Position numbers and translations under genes: made by a program
Shown here: in pieces, positions 23,417 to 32,372 of the stretch
Position numbering within the stretch: the stretch's first letter is position 1
Layout of the letters: every line of letters starts with the position of its first letter
NCBI RefSeq assembly: GCF_042433055.1
Contig: NZ_JBHLWB010000004.1
Span: 124,001 to 188,000, forward strand
Reading direction: 5' to 3'
Length of the DNA stretch: 64,000 nucleotides
Source of the DNA: Gallibacterium trehalosifermentans
GTDB lineage: Bacteria > Pseudomonadota > Gammaproteobacteria > Enterobacterales > Pasteurellaceae
The notes under the pieces: model-generated
The model's input: only the letters and a program-made list of their open reading frames with translations
The model's database searches: none
What the model was told of the DNA's origin: nothing

Positions 23417-26400
23417 ATGCAATATCAATATGCTAAACATTTCAATCAACAAAGTGAATTACGTCAATTAATTAGTCAGAATTATGCCTGTCCCGAAAAA
23501 GAGGCTGTTACGAAACTTGTACAAACATTAGATTTTTCACCAGAACAGGAAGCAAATATTCAACAGGCAGCAAAGCAACTGATTAGTAAAATTCGAGATA
23601 AAAAACAAAAGCATTATGGTGTTGATGCGTTAATGCATGAGTTTTCATTGGGGTGTGAGGAAGGGATTGCGTTAATGTGTTTGGCTGAAGCATTATTACG
23701 GATTCCTGACGCAGAAACACGCTATGCACTGATTAATGATAAATTAAAATTAGGGAATTGGCGTTCACACGTTAAAAAAAGTGGATCACTTTTTACTAAT
23801 GCAGCCAGTTATGGATTACTGTTAGGTAGTAAGATTAGTGCAGCATTGAGTGAAGAAGTTTTATCATCAGCACTAATAAAAAGTTTTGCTAAATTGTCAG
23901 CGCCAATGATGAAACTGGCGATTGAAAAAGCGATGGGGATTTTGGGAAATCAGTTTGTTACTGGTGAAACAATAGAGGGTGCCTTAAAAAATATCATTGA
24001 ACGGGAGAAGATGGGATATTGTTTTTCGTTCGATATGTTAGGTGAGGCAGCAATGACTATGCAAGATGCGGATAAATATCTGCAAGATTATGTGGAAGCC
24101 ATTCATGCTGTTGGGCGTCAATCGGCAGGACGATCTTTATATGATTCTAATGGCGTATCAGTCAAACTATCGGCAATTCACCCACGTTATTCACGTTCCC
24201 AACAGCAACGTGTAATGGAAGAACTTTACCCTCGTTTAAAACAGCTATTCGTACTAGCGAAACAATACAATATTAGCTTAAATATTGATGCAGAAGAAGC
24301 CTCTCGTTTAGAAATTTCACTAGATCTATTAGAAAAGTTACTCCAAGATCCTGATTTGGCTGGCTTTGATGGTATTGGATTTGTTGTTCAAGCCTATTCA
24401 AAACGTTGCCCATATGTATTGGATTACATCATTGAAATGAATCGCTGCTATCAACGCAAAATGATGGTGCGTTTAGTAAAAGGTGCATATTGGGATAGTG
24501 AGATTAAATGGGCTCAAACGGAAGGAGTAGAGGGATTTCCACTCTATACTCGAAAAGTACATACTGATATTTCCTATTTAAGTTGTGCGAAAAAATTATT
24601 TACGGCTCAAGATGTTATTTATCCACAATTTGCAACCCATAATGTACAAACATTAGCCACAATCGCAGAATTAGGCAAAGATAAAGAATTTGAGTTTCAA
24701 TGTTTACATGGTATGGGGGAGACACTTTACGATAATGTGGTTGGCGCACACCAATTTAATCGTCGAGTTCGAGTCTATGCGCCAGTTGGCACGCACCAAA
24801 CGTTACTTGCTTATTTAGTTCGTCGTTTATTAGAAAATGGTGCAAATTCATCGTTTGTGCATCAATTAGTTGATCCAAATATTTCGATTGAAACACTCAT
24901 TGAAGCACCATGGAAGAAATTTGAACGCTTCCAAGGTGAAGCAAATAAAGCAATTAAATTGCCAGCTGATTTGTTTACGCCACGCCGTAATTCCGCTGGA
25001 TTTAATTTAAATGACGAAGTTGCATTATCACGTTTAGAAAAAGCATTAAATCAAGCATCATATGCAGATGTTACCTCACTTTGTGCAGTACCAATGTCTG
25101 CAGGTAAGCAAGTTGTTGTGAGAAATCCAGCGCAACTTGATCAAGTATTAGCAAATGTGGAATTTATGGCAGCAGCAGATGTTGCAGATGTATTTCGTGC
25201 GGCAGTGAGGAGTCAGTGGCAGTTGAGATCGGCTAATGAGCGAGCAGATATTCTAGAGAAAGCCGCAGATTTGTATGAAGCAAATTTTGGTTTGTTAATT
25301 AAATTAGCGATTGAAGAGGCGGGTAAAACATTAGTAAATGCGCTTGGCGAATTAAGGGAATCGGTAGATTTTTTACGCTATTACGCAGAACAGATCCGTT
25401 TATTAGAAGATAAAAAAGTATTGGCTGAACCATTGGGCGTTGTTCTTTGTATTTCTCCTTGGAACTTCCCATTAGCAATTTTCACGGGGCAACTAGCTGC
25501 TGCGTTAGCAGCAGGGAACAGTGTGATTGCTAAGCCAGCAGAGCAAACCTCCTTAATTGCATATTATGCGGTAAAATTACTGCATCAAGCAGGTGTACCA
25601 GAAGATGCTTTACAATTAACCTTGGGAGATGGTGAATTAGGTGCAGCATTAGTGGCTCAATCATTTAATGGCGTAATGTTCACTGGATCAACAGAGGTTG
25701 CACATTTAATTAATCGCCAATTAATTACGCGAGAAAATCCGCCTGTTTTGATTGCTGAAACAGGCGGCATGAATGTAATGGTGGTGGATTCATCTGCACT
25801 ATTAGAACAAGTGATTACTGATGTGTTAAGTTCTGCTTTTGACTCCGCAGGACAACGCTGTTCTGCTTTACGTATTTTATTGGTTCAAGAAGATATTGCA
25901 GATCGTTTGTATGAAATGTTAACCGAATCGATGCAAGAGTTAGTCTTAGGTAATCCAGCGTATCTGAATACAGACATTGGACCAGTGATTGATGAAGAGG
26001 CGAAACAAAAATTACTTGATTATCAAGAATCTGTCCGTAAAATTTCTCGGCGCTATTTAGAACTGGCTGCACCAACAAGTGGACATTTTGTGGCACCATC
26101 TATTTACGAAGTCGGTTCGCTTGATCAAATAACCCATGAAGTATTTGGACCAATTCTCCATTTTGTTCGTTATCAAGTGCAATCTTTACCGCGTTTATTA
26201 TCTGAAGTAAATGCGAAAGGATACGCATTGACTGGTGGCTGTCATAGTCGAATAAAGCAAACAGTGCAGTTTGTAGAAGAACACTTACAATGTGGTAATT
26301 TTTATATTAATCGTAATATTGTTGGCGCAGTAGTTGGCGTACAACCGTTTGGTGGATATGGTTTGTCTGGAACTGGACCAAAGGCAGGAGGAGAACTCTA

Positions 26401-26857
26401 TGTGCAACGTTTAACAAAAACGATGCAATATTATTCTTCATTAGCCGCTAAACCAAAAGTTCTACCAAGTATTACAGGCGAATTAAATAGTATTGATTAT
26501 AAAACAACAAGCGTATTATTACTCGGTGAGGATATGGCACGTTTGCTTGCAGCGTATCAAATTTTACAACAAGCAGGATTTAAGGTTGTTGTAGAAGCGG
26601 ATAATCCATTGCTTAAACAAAACTTGTCTGAATTGGCGTGTCGTCAAGCAGAGCAATACTATCAAAAAGGTGTCTTTGTGTCGCCGATCAGTCAGGAACA
26701 GCGCCAAGCTCTAGCAGAAAATAATCCAGCTATTTTTTGTTTATATGATTGGACAAAAACACAAGATGTAACTTTGTTGTATCATGAATTTTCACGTAGT
26801 GAAAATATTGCAGCCGCAGGTGGTAATGCAACACTGATGGCTATTGAAGAACAATAA
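23417..26857 (+). CDS. putA: Bifunctional proline dehydrogenase / P5C dehydrogenase PutA
   Basis: PutA oxidises proline to glutamate in two steps: FAD-dependent proline dehydrogenase and NAD-dependent 1-pyrroline-5-carboxylate dehydrogenase. At 1146 residues it lacks the N-terminal ribbon-helix-helix DNA-binding domain of the trifunctional E. coli type of about 1320. The proline dehydrogenase barrel spans roughly 180-480, with GVSVKLSAIHPRYS, RLVKGAYWDSEIKWAQ and FATHNVQT. The aldehyde dehydrogenase part spans about 580-1010, with SPWNFPLAIFTGQLAAAL, the general base in AETGG (near 780) and the nucleophile Cys in SAGQRCSALR (near 815). A C-terminal domain of about 130 residues follows. It is 22 bp from putP. 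Without the DNA-binding domain it probably does not repress its own operon. Confidence 0.95.
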   Translation: MQYQYAKHFNQQSELRQLISQNYACPEKEAVTKLVQTLDFSPEQEANIQQAAKQLISKIRDKKQKHYGVDALMHEFSLGCEEGIALMCLAEALLRIPDAETRYALINDKLKLGNWRSHVKKSGSLFTNAASYGLLLGSKISAALSEEVLSSALIKSFAKLSAPMMKLAIEKAMGILGNQFVTGETIEGALKNIIEREKMGYCFSFDMLGEAAMTMQDADKYLQDYVEAIHAVGRQSAGRSLYDSNGVSVKLSAIHPRYSRSQQQRVMEELYPRLKQLFVLAKQYNISLNIDAEEASRLEISLDLLEKLLQDPDLAGFDGIGFVVQAYSKRCPYVLDYIIEMNRCYQRKMMVRLVKGAYWDSEIKWAQTEGVEGFPLYTRKVHTDISYLSCAKKLFTAQDVIYPQFATHNVQTLATIAELGKDKEFEFQCLHGMGETLYDNVVGAHQFNRRVRVYAPVGTHQTLLAYLVRRLLENGANSSFVHQLVDPNISIETLIEAPWKKFERFQGEANKAIKLPADLFTPRRNSAGFNLNDEVALSRLEKALNQASYADVTSLCAVPMSAGKQVVVRNPAQLDQVLANVEFMAAADVADVFRAAVRSQWQLRSANERADILEKAADLYEANFGLLIKLAIEEAGKTLVNALGELRESVDFLRYYAEQIRLLEDKKVLAEPLGVVLCISPWNFPLAIFTGQLAAALAAGNSVIAKPAEQTSLIAYYAVKLLHQAGVPEDALQLTLGDGELGAALVAQSFNGVMFTGSTEVAHLINRQLITRENPPVLIAETGGMNVMVVDSSALLEQVITDVLSSAFDSAGQRCSALRILLVQEDIADRLYEMLTESMQELVLGNPAYLNTDIGPVIDEEAKQKLLDYQESVRKISRRYLELAAPTSGHFVAPSIYEVGSLDQITHEVFGPILHFVRYQVQSLPRLLSEVNAKGYALTGGCHSRIKQTVQFVEEHLQCGNFYINRNIVGAVVGVQPFGGYGLSGTGPKAGGELYVQRLTKTMQYYSSLAAKPKVLPSITGELNSIDYKTTSVLLLGEDMARLLAAYQILQQAGFKVVVEADNPLLKQNLSELACRQAEQYYQKGVFVSPISQEQRQALAENNPAIFCLYDWTKTQDVTLLYHEFSRSENIAAAGGNATLMAIEEQ

Positions 26858-26879
26858 CCACTAACTGCAGGAAAAATAT

Positions 26880-28385
26880 ATGCAAAATTATCAAATTTAT
26901 ACGGCGTTTGCTTTGTATCTATTTATTATTCTCGGCATAGGGATTTATGCTTATTATTCAACGAAAAATTTTAACGACTATATTTTAGGTGGTCGAAAAA
27001 TGGGCAGCTTTGTTACCGCTATGTCTGCAGGTGCCTCAGATATGTCTGGCTGGTTACTATTAGGCTTGCCTGGTGCAATTTTTGTAACAGGATTATCAGA
27101 AGCTTGGATTGCGGTAGGGTTAACGGTTGGGGCTTACTTTAACTATAAAATTGTGGCAGGCCGATTGAGAGTATTTACTGAGCAGTATGGTAATGCCTTA
27201 ACACTACCAGAGTTTTTTGCAGTACGTTTTCCTCGTCGTGCAAAATCATTGAAAATTATCTCTTCTTCTGTAATTTTATTTTTCTTCACGATTTATTGTG
27301 CTTCAGGTGTTGTTGCTGGGGCAAAATTATTCCAAAGTTTATTGGGTATTGATTATGGTACAGCATTAATCTTTGGGGCGATTGCTACGATAGCTTATAC
27401 TTTCATTGGTGGTTATTTAGCGATTTCATGGAGCGATACGATTCAAGCCTCTTTAATGATTTTTGCTTTATTACTTGCGCCAGTGATTGTGTTATTAAAT
27501 ATTAGTTGGGGGGAGATTTCAGCGGCATTAGCGCTCAAATCTGAACAAACAGGTATTCCTTATGCAAATTGGTTGTATAACGTTTCAGGAATTGGGGTGA
27601 TTTCGGCGCTTTCTTGGGGGTTAGGGTATTTTGGACAACCACATATCCTTGCTCGTTTTATGGCAGCAAATTCCGTGCAAGCCTTAGAAAAAGCGAGAGT
27701 TATTGGGATTACTTGGATGATTCTTTGTCTTGGTGGTGCTTGTGCAGTTGGCTATTTCGGTTTGGCTTATTTTGAAGTTAAAGGCGTAATGTTAGATTCT
27801 GCGGAATCTGTGTTTATCGAAATTTCTAAGGCAATTTTTAATCCGTGGATTGTTGGAATTGTCTTATCTGCAATTTTAGCCGCTATTATGAGTACCTTAT
27901 CTGCACAATTCTTAATGTGTTCGGCGGCAATTACGGAAGATTTTTACCATGGATTTTTGCGTAAAAATGCTTCAAGTAAGGAGCTTGTTTGGGTTGGTCG
28001 GGTGATGGTATTAATTATTGCCGTTGTTGCCATGTTAATTGCGCAAGATCCAAACTCCAAGGTCATGGGATTGGTGTCTTATGCGTGGGCAGGATTTGGC
28101 GCATCATTTGGACCATTGGTTATTTTGTCATTATTTAACCGTAATATTACTTCAAATGCTGCATTATGGGGAATGTTAGCAGGTGCCGTAACCGTCGTGG
28201 CATGGAAACCATTAATGCACACGTTAAATTGGCATGATATTGCTAATTTATATGAAATTATTCCAGGTTTCTTAGCGTGTTCAGCAGTAACCGTTGCGTC
28301 ATCAATTTTTTCTCCTGTTGCTCCTGATGTTGCGGAAAAATTTGATGCGGCAGTTGAAACATTTAATGCACAGAAAAATGCGTAA
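26880..28385 (+). CDS. putP: Sodium/proline symporter PutP
   Basis: PutP imports proline with sodium across the inner membrane and feeds PutA, encoded 22 bp upstream. The 501-residue SSS-family protein has about 13 transmembrane segments. It shows the N-terminal NDYILGGRKMGSFVTAMSAGASDMSGWLLLG block (about 32-62) and the family signature GYFGQPHILARFMAA (about 254-268). Length and motifs match enteric PutP. A bidirectional terminator follows. Confidence 0.96.
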   Translation: MQNYQIYTAFALYLFIILGIGIYAYYSTKNFNDYILGGRKMGSFVTAMSAGASDMSGWLLLGLPGAIFVTGLSEAWIAVGLTVGAYFNYKIVAGRLRVFTEQYGNALTLPEFFAVRFPRRAKSLKIISSSVILFFFTIYCASGVVAGAKLFQSLLGIDYGTALIFGAIATIAYTFIGGYLAISWSDTIQASLMIFALLLAPVIVLLNISWGEISAALALKSEQTGIPYANWLYNVSGIGVISALSWGLGYFGQPHILARFMAANSVQALEKARVIGITWMILCLGGACAVGYFGLAYFEVKGVMLDSAESVFIEISKAIFNPWIVGIVLSAILAAIMSTLSAQFLMCSAAITEDFYHGFLRKNASSKELVWVGRVMVLIIAVVAMLIAQDPNSKVMGLVSYAWAGFGASFGPLVILSLFNRNITSNAALWGMLAGAVTVVAWKPLMHTLNWHDIANLYEIIPGFLACSAVTVASSIFSPVAPDVAEKFDAAVETFNAQKNA

Positions 28386-28410
28386 TAAATAGACTATTTC
28401 CAATAGATAA

Positions 28411-28441
28411 AAAAATACCAGCATTTTTGCTGGTATTTTTT
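28411..28441. terminator. Bidirectional terminator between putP and groL
   Basis: AAAATACCAGCA (28412-28423) pairs with TGCTGGTATTTT (28428-28439) around a TTTT loop, with A- and T-runs on either side. It serves both convergent transcripts. Confidence 0.9.
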
Positions 28442-28462
28442 CATTTTGAGGTGGATAGATGA

Positions 28463-30109
28463 TTACATCATACCGCCCATTCCACCCATACCGCCCATGC
28501 CTGCAGCACCTAAATCTGCTTTATCTTCTTTTGGCAATTCAGTTACCATACATTCAGTGGTAATCATTAAACCAGCGATTGATGAAGCAAATTGTAATGC
28601 AGAACGAGTTACTTTAGTTGGATCTAAGATACCCATTTCTAACATATCACCATAAACTTCTGCACCTGCGTTATAACCAAAGTTACCTTCGCCTGATTTC
28701 ACTTTGCTTGCAACAACAGAGGCCTCTTCACCAGCATTGGTTACGATTTGACGTAATGGTGCTTCCATTGCACGCAATGCAAGTTTAATACCAACATTTT
28801 GATCTTCATTTTCACCAGAAAGTTTATCAGCCACTTTGCTTGCAGCACGAATTAATGCCACACCGCCTCCTGGGACGATACCTTCTTCAACTGCGGCACG
28901 GGTTGCGTGTAACGCATCTTCAACACGCGCTTTTTTCTCTTTCATTTCAACTTCAGTTGCAGCACCTACTTTAATTACAGCCACACCGCCAGCTAATTTA
29001 GCCACACGTTCTTGTAATTTTTCTTTATCGTAATCAGAAGTAGATTCTTCGATTTGTTGACGAATTTGCGCAACACGACCTTGGATTTGTGCTTCATCAC
29101 CGATACCATCAATGATAGTGGTATTGTCTTTAGAAATTACAACACGTTTTGCTTGACCAAGATCTTCTAATGTTGCTTTTTCTAATTCCATACCGATTTC
29201 TTCAGAAATCACAGTACCAGCAGTTAAGATCGCAATATCTTGTAACATTGCTTTACGACGATCACCGAAGCCAGGTGCTTTTACGGCGGCAACTTTCACG
29301 ATACCACGCATTGTATTTACCACTAATGTTGCAAGCGCTTCACCTTCTACATCTTCAGCAATGATAAGTAATGGTTTACCTGCTTTTGCAACTGCTTCTA
29401 ATACAGGTAACATTTCACGAATGTTAGAAACTTTTTTATCAACAAGAAGAATGTAAGGACTGTCAAATTCTACTGTTGCTGTTTCTGGTTTGTTGATGAA
29501 ATATGGAGAGAGGTAACCACGATCAAATTGCATACCTTCTACAACGGCTAATTCATCTTCTAAACCTGTACCATCTTCAACAGTGATAACGCCTTCTTTA
29601 CCTACTTTTTCCATTGCTTGAGCAATGATTTGACCTACTACGCTATCAGAGTTTGCAGAGATAGTACCTACTTGTTCAATTTCTTTTGAAGTTTCACATG
29701 GTTTAGAAAGGTTCTTTAATTCTGCTACGACTTCAGCAACCGCTTTATCAATACCACGTTTTAAATCCATTGGATTCATACCTGCTGCAACCGCTTTTAA
29801 TCCTTCATTTACGATTGCTTGTGCTAAAACGGTAGCTGTGGTTGTACCGTCACCAGCGGCATCATTCGCTTTAGACGCAACTTCTTTCACCATTTGTGCG
29901 CCCATATTTTCAAATTTATCTTCTAATTCGATTTCACGTGCAACTGATACACCATCTTTAGTAATTGTTGGTGCACCAAAAGATTTATCTAATACTACGT
30001 TACGACCTTTAGGTCCTAAAGTTACTTTTACTGCATCGGCTAATACATTGACGCCTTTTAACATTTTTACACGCGCGTCATTACCAAATTTTACATCTTT
30101 TGCTGCCAT
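28463..30109 (-). CDS. groL: Chaperonin GroEL
   Basis: GroEL is the 60-kDa chaperonin that folds proteins in an ATP-driven double ring capped by GroES. The 548 residues are of standard length. Seen are the start AAKDVKFGNDARVKML, the ATP-site DGTTTATVL (about 87-95), the family signature AAVEEGIVPGGG (about 404-415) and the terminal Gly-Met repeat GGMGGMGGMM. It is second in the groSL operon, 29 bp after groS, under a sigma-32 promoter. Confidence 0.99.
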   Translation of the reverse strand: MAAKDVKFGNDARVKMLKGVNVLADAVKVTLGPKGRNVVLDKSFGAPTITKDGVSVAREIELEDKFENMGAQMVKEVASKANDAAGDGTTTATVLAQAIVNEGLKAVAAGMNPMDLKRGIDKAVAEVVAELKNLSKPCETSKEIEQVGTISANSDSVVGQIIAQAMEKVGKEGVITVEDGTGLEDELAVVEGMQFDRGYLSPYFINKPETATVEFDSPYILLVDKKVSNIREMLPVLEAVAKAGKPLLIIAEDVEGEALATLVVNTMRGIVKVAAVKAPGFGDRRKAMLQDIAILTAGTVISEEIGMELEKATLEDLGQAKRVVISKDNTTIIDGIGDEAQIQGRVAQIRQQIEESTSDYDKEKLQERVAKLAGGVAVIKVGAATEVEMKEKKARVEDALHATRAAVEEGIVPGGGVALIRAASKVADKLSGENEDQNVGIKLALRAMEAPLRQIVTNAGEEASVVASKVKSGEGNFGYNAGAEVYGDMLEMGILDPTKVTRSALQFASSIAGLMITTECMVTELPKEDKADLGAAGMGGMGGMGGMM

Positions 30110-30138
30110 TGTTTTGCTTCCTTATGTTCTCTAATTAA

Positions 30139-30429
30139 TTACTCTACAATCGCCAAAATATCGCTTTCAGAAATGATTAACACTTCTTCACCATCAATTT
30201 TTTCTGATTTCACGCCATATCCGTCGTTAAAAATCACTACGTCACCCACTTTTACATCTAGTGGTTGTACTTGACCATTTTCTAAAATACGACCTTTACC
30301 TACTGCTAACACTTTACCACGAGTTGATTTTTGTGCTGCAGAACCAGTTAAAACGATACCGCCTGCTGAACGAGTTTCTACTTCTTCACGTTTTAAAATT
30401 ACACGGTCGTGTAATGGACGAATATTCAT
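30139..30429 (-). CDS. groS: Co-chaperonin GroES
   Basis: GroES is the 10-kDa heptameric lid of the GroEL chamber. The 96 residues contain the signature IRPLHDRVILKREEVETRSAGGIVL with the mobile loop near 16-32 and the ending VLIISESDILAIVE. It is first in groSL, preceded by a ribosome site AGGAG and, about 74 bp upstream of the start, by a near-consensus heat-shock promoter. Confidence 0.99.
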   Translation of the reverse strand: MNIRPLHDRVILKREEVETRSAGGIVLTGSAAQKSTRGKVLAVGKGRILENGQVQPLDVKVGDVVIFNDGYGVKSEKIDGEEVLIISESDILAIVE

Positions 30430-30502
30430 AATAAAAGTACTCCTATAAGTTTTAGCTAAATATGTGTGTTATTGGGATACCCCTTTTTGACAACGGCTCT
30501 AG

Positions 30503-30530
30503 AAATGGGGATCACAAAATCGCTTTCAAG
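30503..30530 (-). promoter_or_regulatory. Sigma-32 heat-shock promoter of groSL
   Basis: Read on the minus strand: -35 CTTGAAA (30530-30524), a 13-bp spacer, then -10 CCCCATTT (30510-30503). This matches the sigma-32 consensus (CTTGAAA, 13-14 bp, CCCCATNT) exactly. No CIRCE inverted repeat was seen. Confidence 0.92.
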
Positions 30531-30761
30531 GGTAACAAGTGAAAAAATTTTTCATACTACAACCCATAAAAAAAACTAATGAATAAGATAAAAATAACTC
30601 CTGTTTAGTAAATTTGATTTTATGATCCACATCACAAAATTTGTAAAAAACTCTCTCTATAATAGGCGCCAATTACATTAGGTGATAGAAATGAAAATTA
30701 GGATTTTTCATTAATCTATCATTATGATTTTTATTATAAAATATATGAATTGAGGTGTCTT
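30531..30761 (+). promoter_or_regulatory. aspA upstream region with CRP-like site
   Basis: The 332-bp divergent gap between groS and aspA holds the heat-shock promoter and, nearer aspA, the element TATGA-TCCACA-TCACA at 30621-30636. This fits a CRP site in both halves with one mismatch. A ribosome site GAGGTG precedes aspA. No further gene is seen in the gap. Confidence 0.6.
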
Positions 30762-32180
30762 ATGAGCGAATTCCGTAAAGAAGTTGACTTACTAGGTGAA
30801 AGAGATATTCCAGCTGATGTATATTGGGGAATTCATACCCTTAGAGCGATCGAAAACTTTAATATTTCTAATAATACGATCTCTGATATTCCTGAGTTTG
30901 TACGTGGTATGGTAATGGTTAAAAAAGCTACCGCAATGACTAACGGCGAACTTGGTGCAATTCCACAAAATATTGCAGATGCAATTATGGCCGCTTGTGA
31001 TGAAATCCTCACAACAGGTAAATGTATGGATCAATTTCCATCTGATGTTTACCAAGGTGGTGCAGGCACTTCCGTAAATATGAATACTAATGAAGTGGTT
31101 GCGAATATTGCCTTAGAAAAACTTGGTCATAAAAAAGGTGAATACCAATATCTAGATCCAATGGATCACGTCAATTCTAGCCAATCAACGAATGATACTT
31201 ATCCAACTGGCTTCCGTATTGCGGTTTATAACAGCATTTTAAAATTAGTCGATAAAATCCAATATTTGCACGATGGTTTTGCCAATAAATCTGTTGAGTT
31301 TGCGAATGTATTAAAAATGGGTCGTACTCAATTACAAGATGCTGTACCAATGACTGTTGGACAAGAGTTCAAAGCATTTGCCGTCTTACTTGATGAAGAA
31401 ATTAAAAACTTACTCAAAACAGCTGCCTTATTATTAGAAGTAAACCTTGGGGCAACTGCAATCGGTACTGCATTAAATACACCAAAAGGTTACACTGATT
31501 TAGTGGTGGAAAACCTTGCTAAAGTAACTGGTTTACCATGTGTGAAAGCAGAAAACTTAATTGAAGCGACTTCTGACTGTGGCGCTTATGTTATGGTACA
31601 TGGTGCATTAAAACGTACTGCAGTAAAACTTTCTAAAGTATGTAATGACTTACGCTTACTTTCTTCTGGACCTCGTGCTGGTTTAAATGAAATCAACTTA
31701 CCAGAATTACAAGCTGGTTCTTCTATTATGCCTGCAAAAGTAAATCCTGTTGTACCAGAAGTGGTCAACCAAGTTTGCTTTAAAGTAATGGGTAACGATA
31801 TTACTGTTACTATGGCAGCTGAAGCAGGACAATTACAACTTAACGTAATGGAACCTGTGATTGGTCAAGCAATGTTTGAATCTATCAGTATTTTAACTAA
31901 TGCTTGTGTTAATCTTCGTGACAAATGTGTTGATGGCATTACTGTTAATAAAGAAGTTTGCGAAAATTATGTCTTTAACTCAATCGGTATCGTAACTTAT
32001 TTAAACCCATTTATTGGACACCATAATGGCGACAAAGTTGGTAAGATTTGTGCGAAAACAGGTAAAGGGGTGAAAGAAGTGGTACTTGAGTTGGGCTTGC
32101 TTACAGAAGAAGAGCTAAACGATATTCTTTCAGTAGAAAACTTAATGAATCCAACTTATAAGGCAAAACTTAATAAGTAG
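30762..32180 (+). CDS. aspA: Aspartate ammonia-lyase
   Basis: AspA converts aspartate to fumarate and ammonia in the cytoplasm, giving fumarate for the Frd respiratory complex. The ATG at 30762 follows GAGGTG and gives 472 residues; a TTG at 30750 would add four residues and is unlikely. Family signatures are GAGTSVNMNTNEVVAN (about 98-113), SSQSTNDTYPT (about 139-149) and the mobile loop signature GSSIMPAKVNPVVPE (about 318-332). The sequence matches enteric AspA rather than fumarase C. CRP-like control is suggested by a site about 125 bp upstream. Confidence 0.96.
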   Translation: MSEFRKEVDLLGERDIPADVYWGIHTLRAIENFNISNNTISDIPEFVRGMVMVKKATAMTNGELGAIPQNIADAIMAACDEILTTGKCMDQFPSDVYQGGAGTSVNMNTNEVVANIALEKLGHKKGEYQYLDPMDHVNSSQSTNDTYPTGFRIAVYNSILKLVDKIQYLHDGFANKSVEFANVLKMGRTQLQDAVPMTVGQEFKAFAVLLDEEIKNLLKTAALLLEVNLGATAIGTALNTPKGYTDLVVENLAKVTGLPCVKAENLIEATSDCGAYVMVHGALKRTAVKLSKVCNDLRLLSSGPRAGLNEINLPELQAGSSIMPAKVNPVVPEVVNQVCFKVMGNDITVTMAAEAGQLQLNVMEPVIGQAMFESISILTNACVNLRDKCVDGITVNKEVCENYVFNSIGIVTYLNPFIGHHNGDKVGKICAKTGKGVKEVVLELGLLTEEELNDILSVENLMNPTYKAKLNK

Positions 32181-32207
32181 ATTTAATTAAAATAACATTT
32201 AAATAAG

Positions 32208-32231
32208 ACCCGCTAGCTAGCGGGTTTTTTT
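32208..32231 (+). terminator. Terminator of aspA
   Basis: CCCGCTA and TAGCGGG form a compact stem (32209-32224) followed by a run of seven T. Confidence 0.88.
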
Positions 32232-32315
32232 ATGTTGAAGATCTATCAAATATCCCTCTCTTTCTATTGAATATTTTAAATATAAATTGTAAGAGATTGT
32301 TTTATATAATAAAAA

Positions 32316-32341
32316 ATGTGTATGACACTACATCATACACA
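32316..32341 (-). terminator. Terminator of mmsA
   Basis: TGTGTATGA (32317-32325) pairs with TCATACACA (32333-32341). On the minus strand it is followed by TTTTTT. It lies 31 bp beyond the mmsA stop. Confidence 0.75.
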
Positions 32342-32372
32342 TTCAATTTAAGGGCTTATTGGTAATTTATAC

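Noticed and set aside
28466..28500. Short tandem repeat at the end of groL
   Set aside because: It is the normal Gly-Gly-Met tail of GroEL, not a repeat element.
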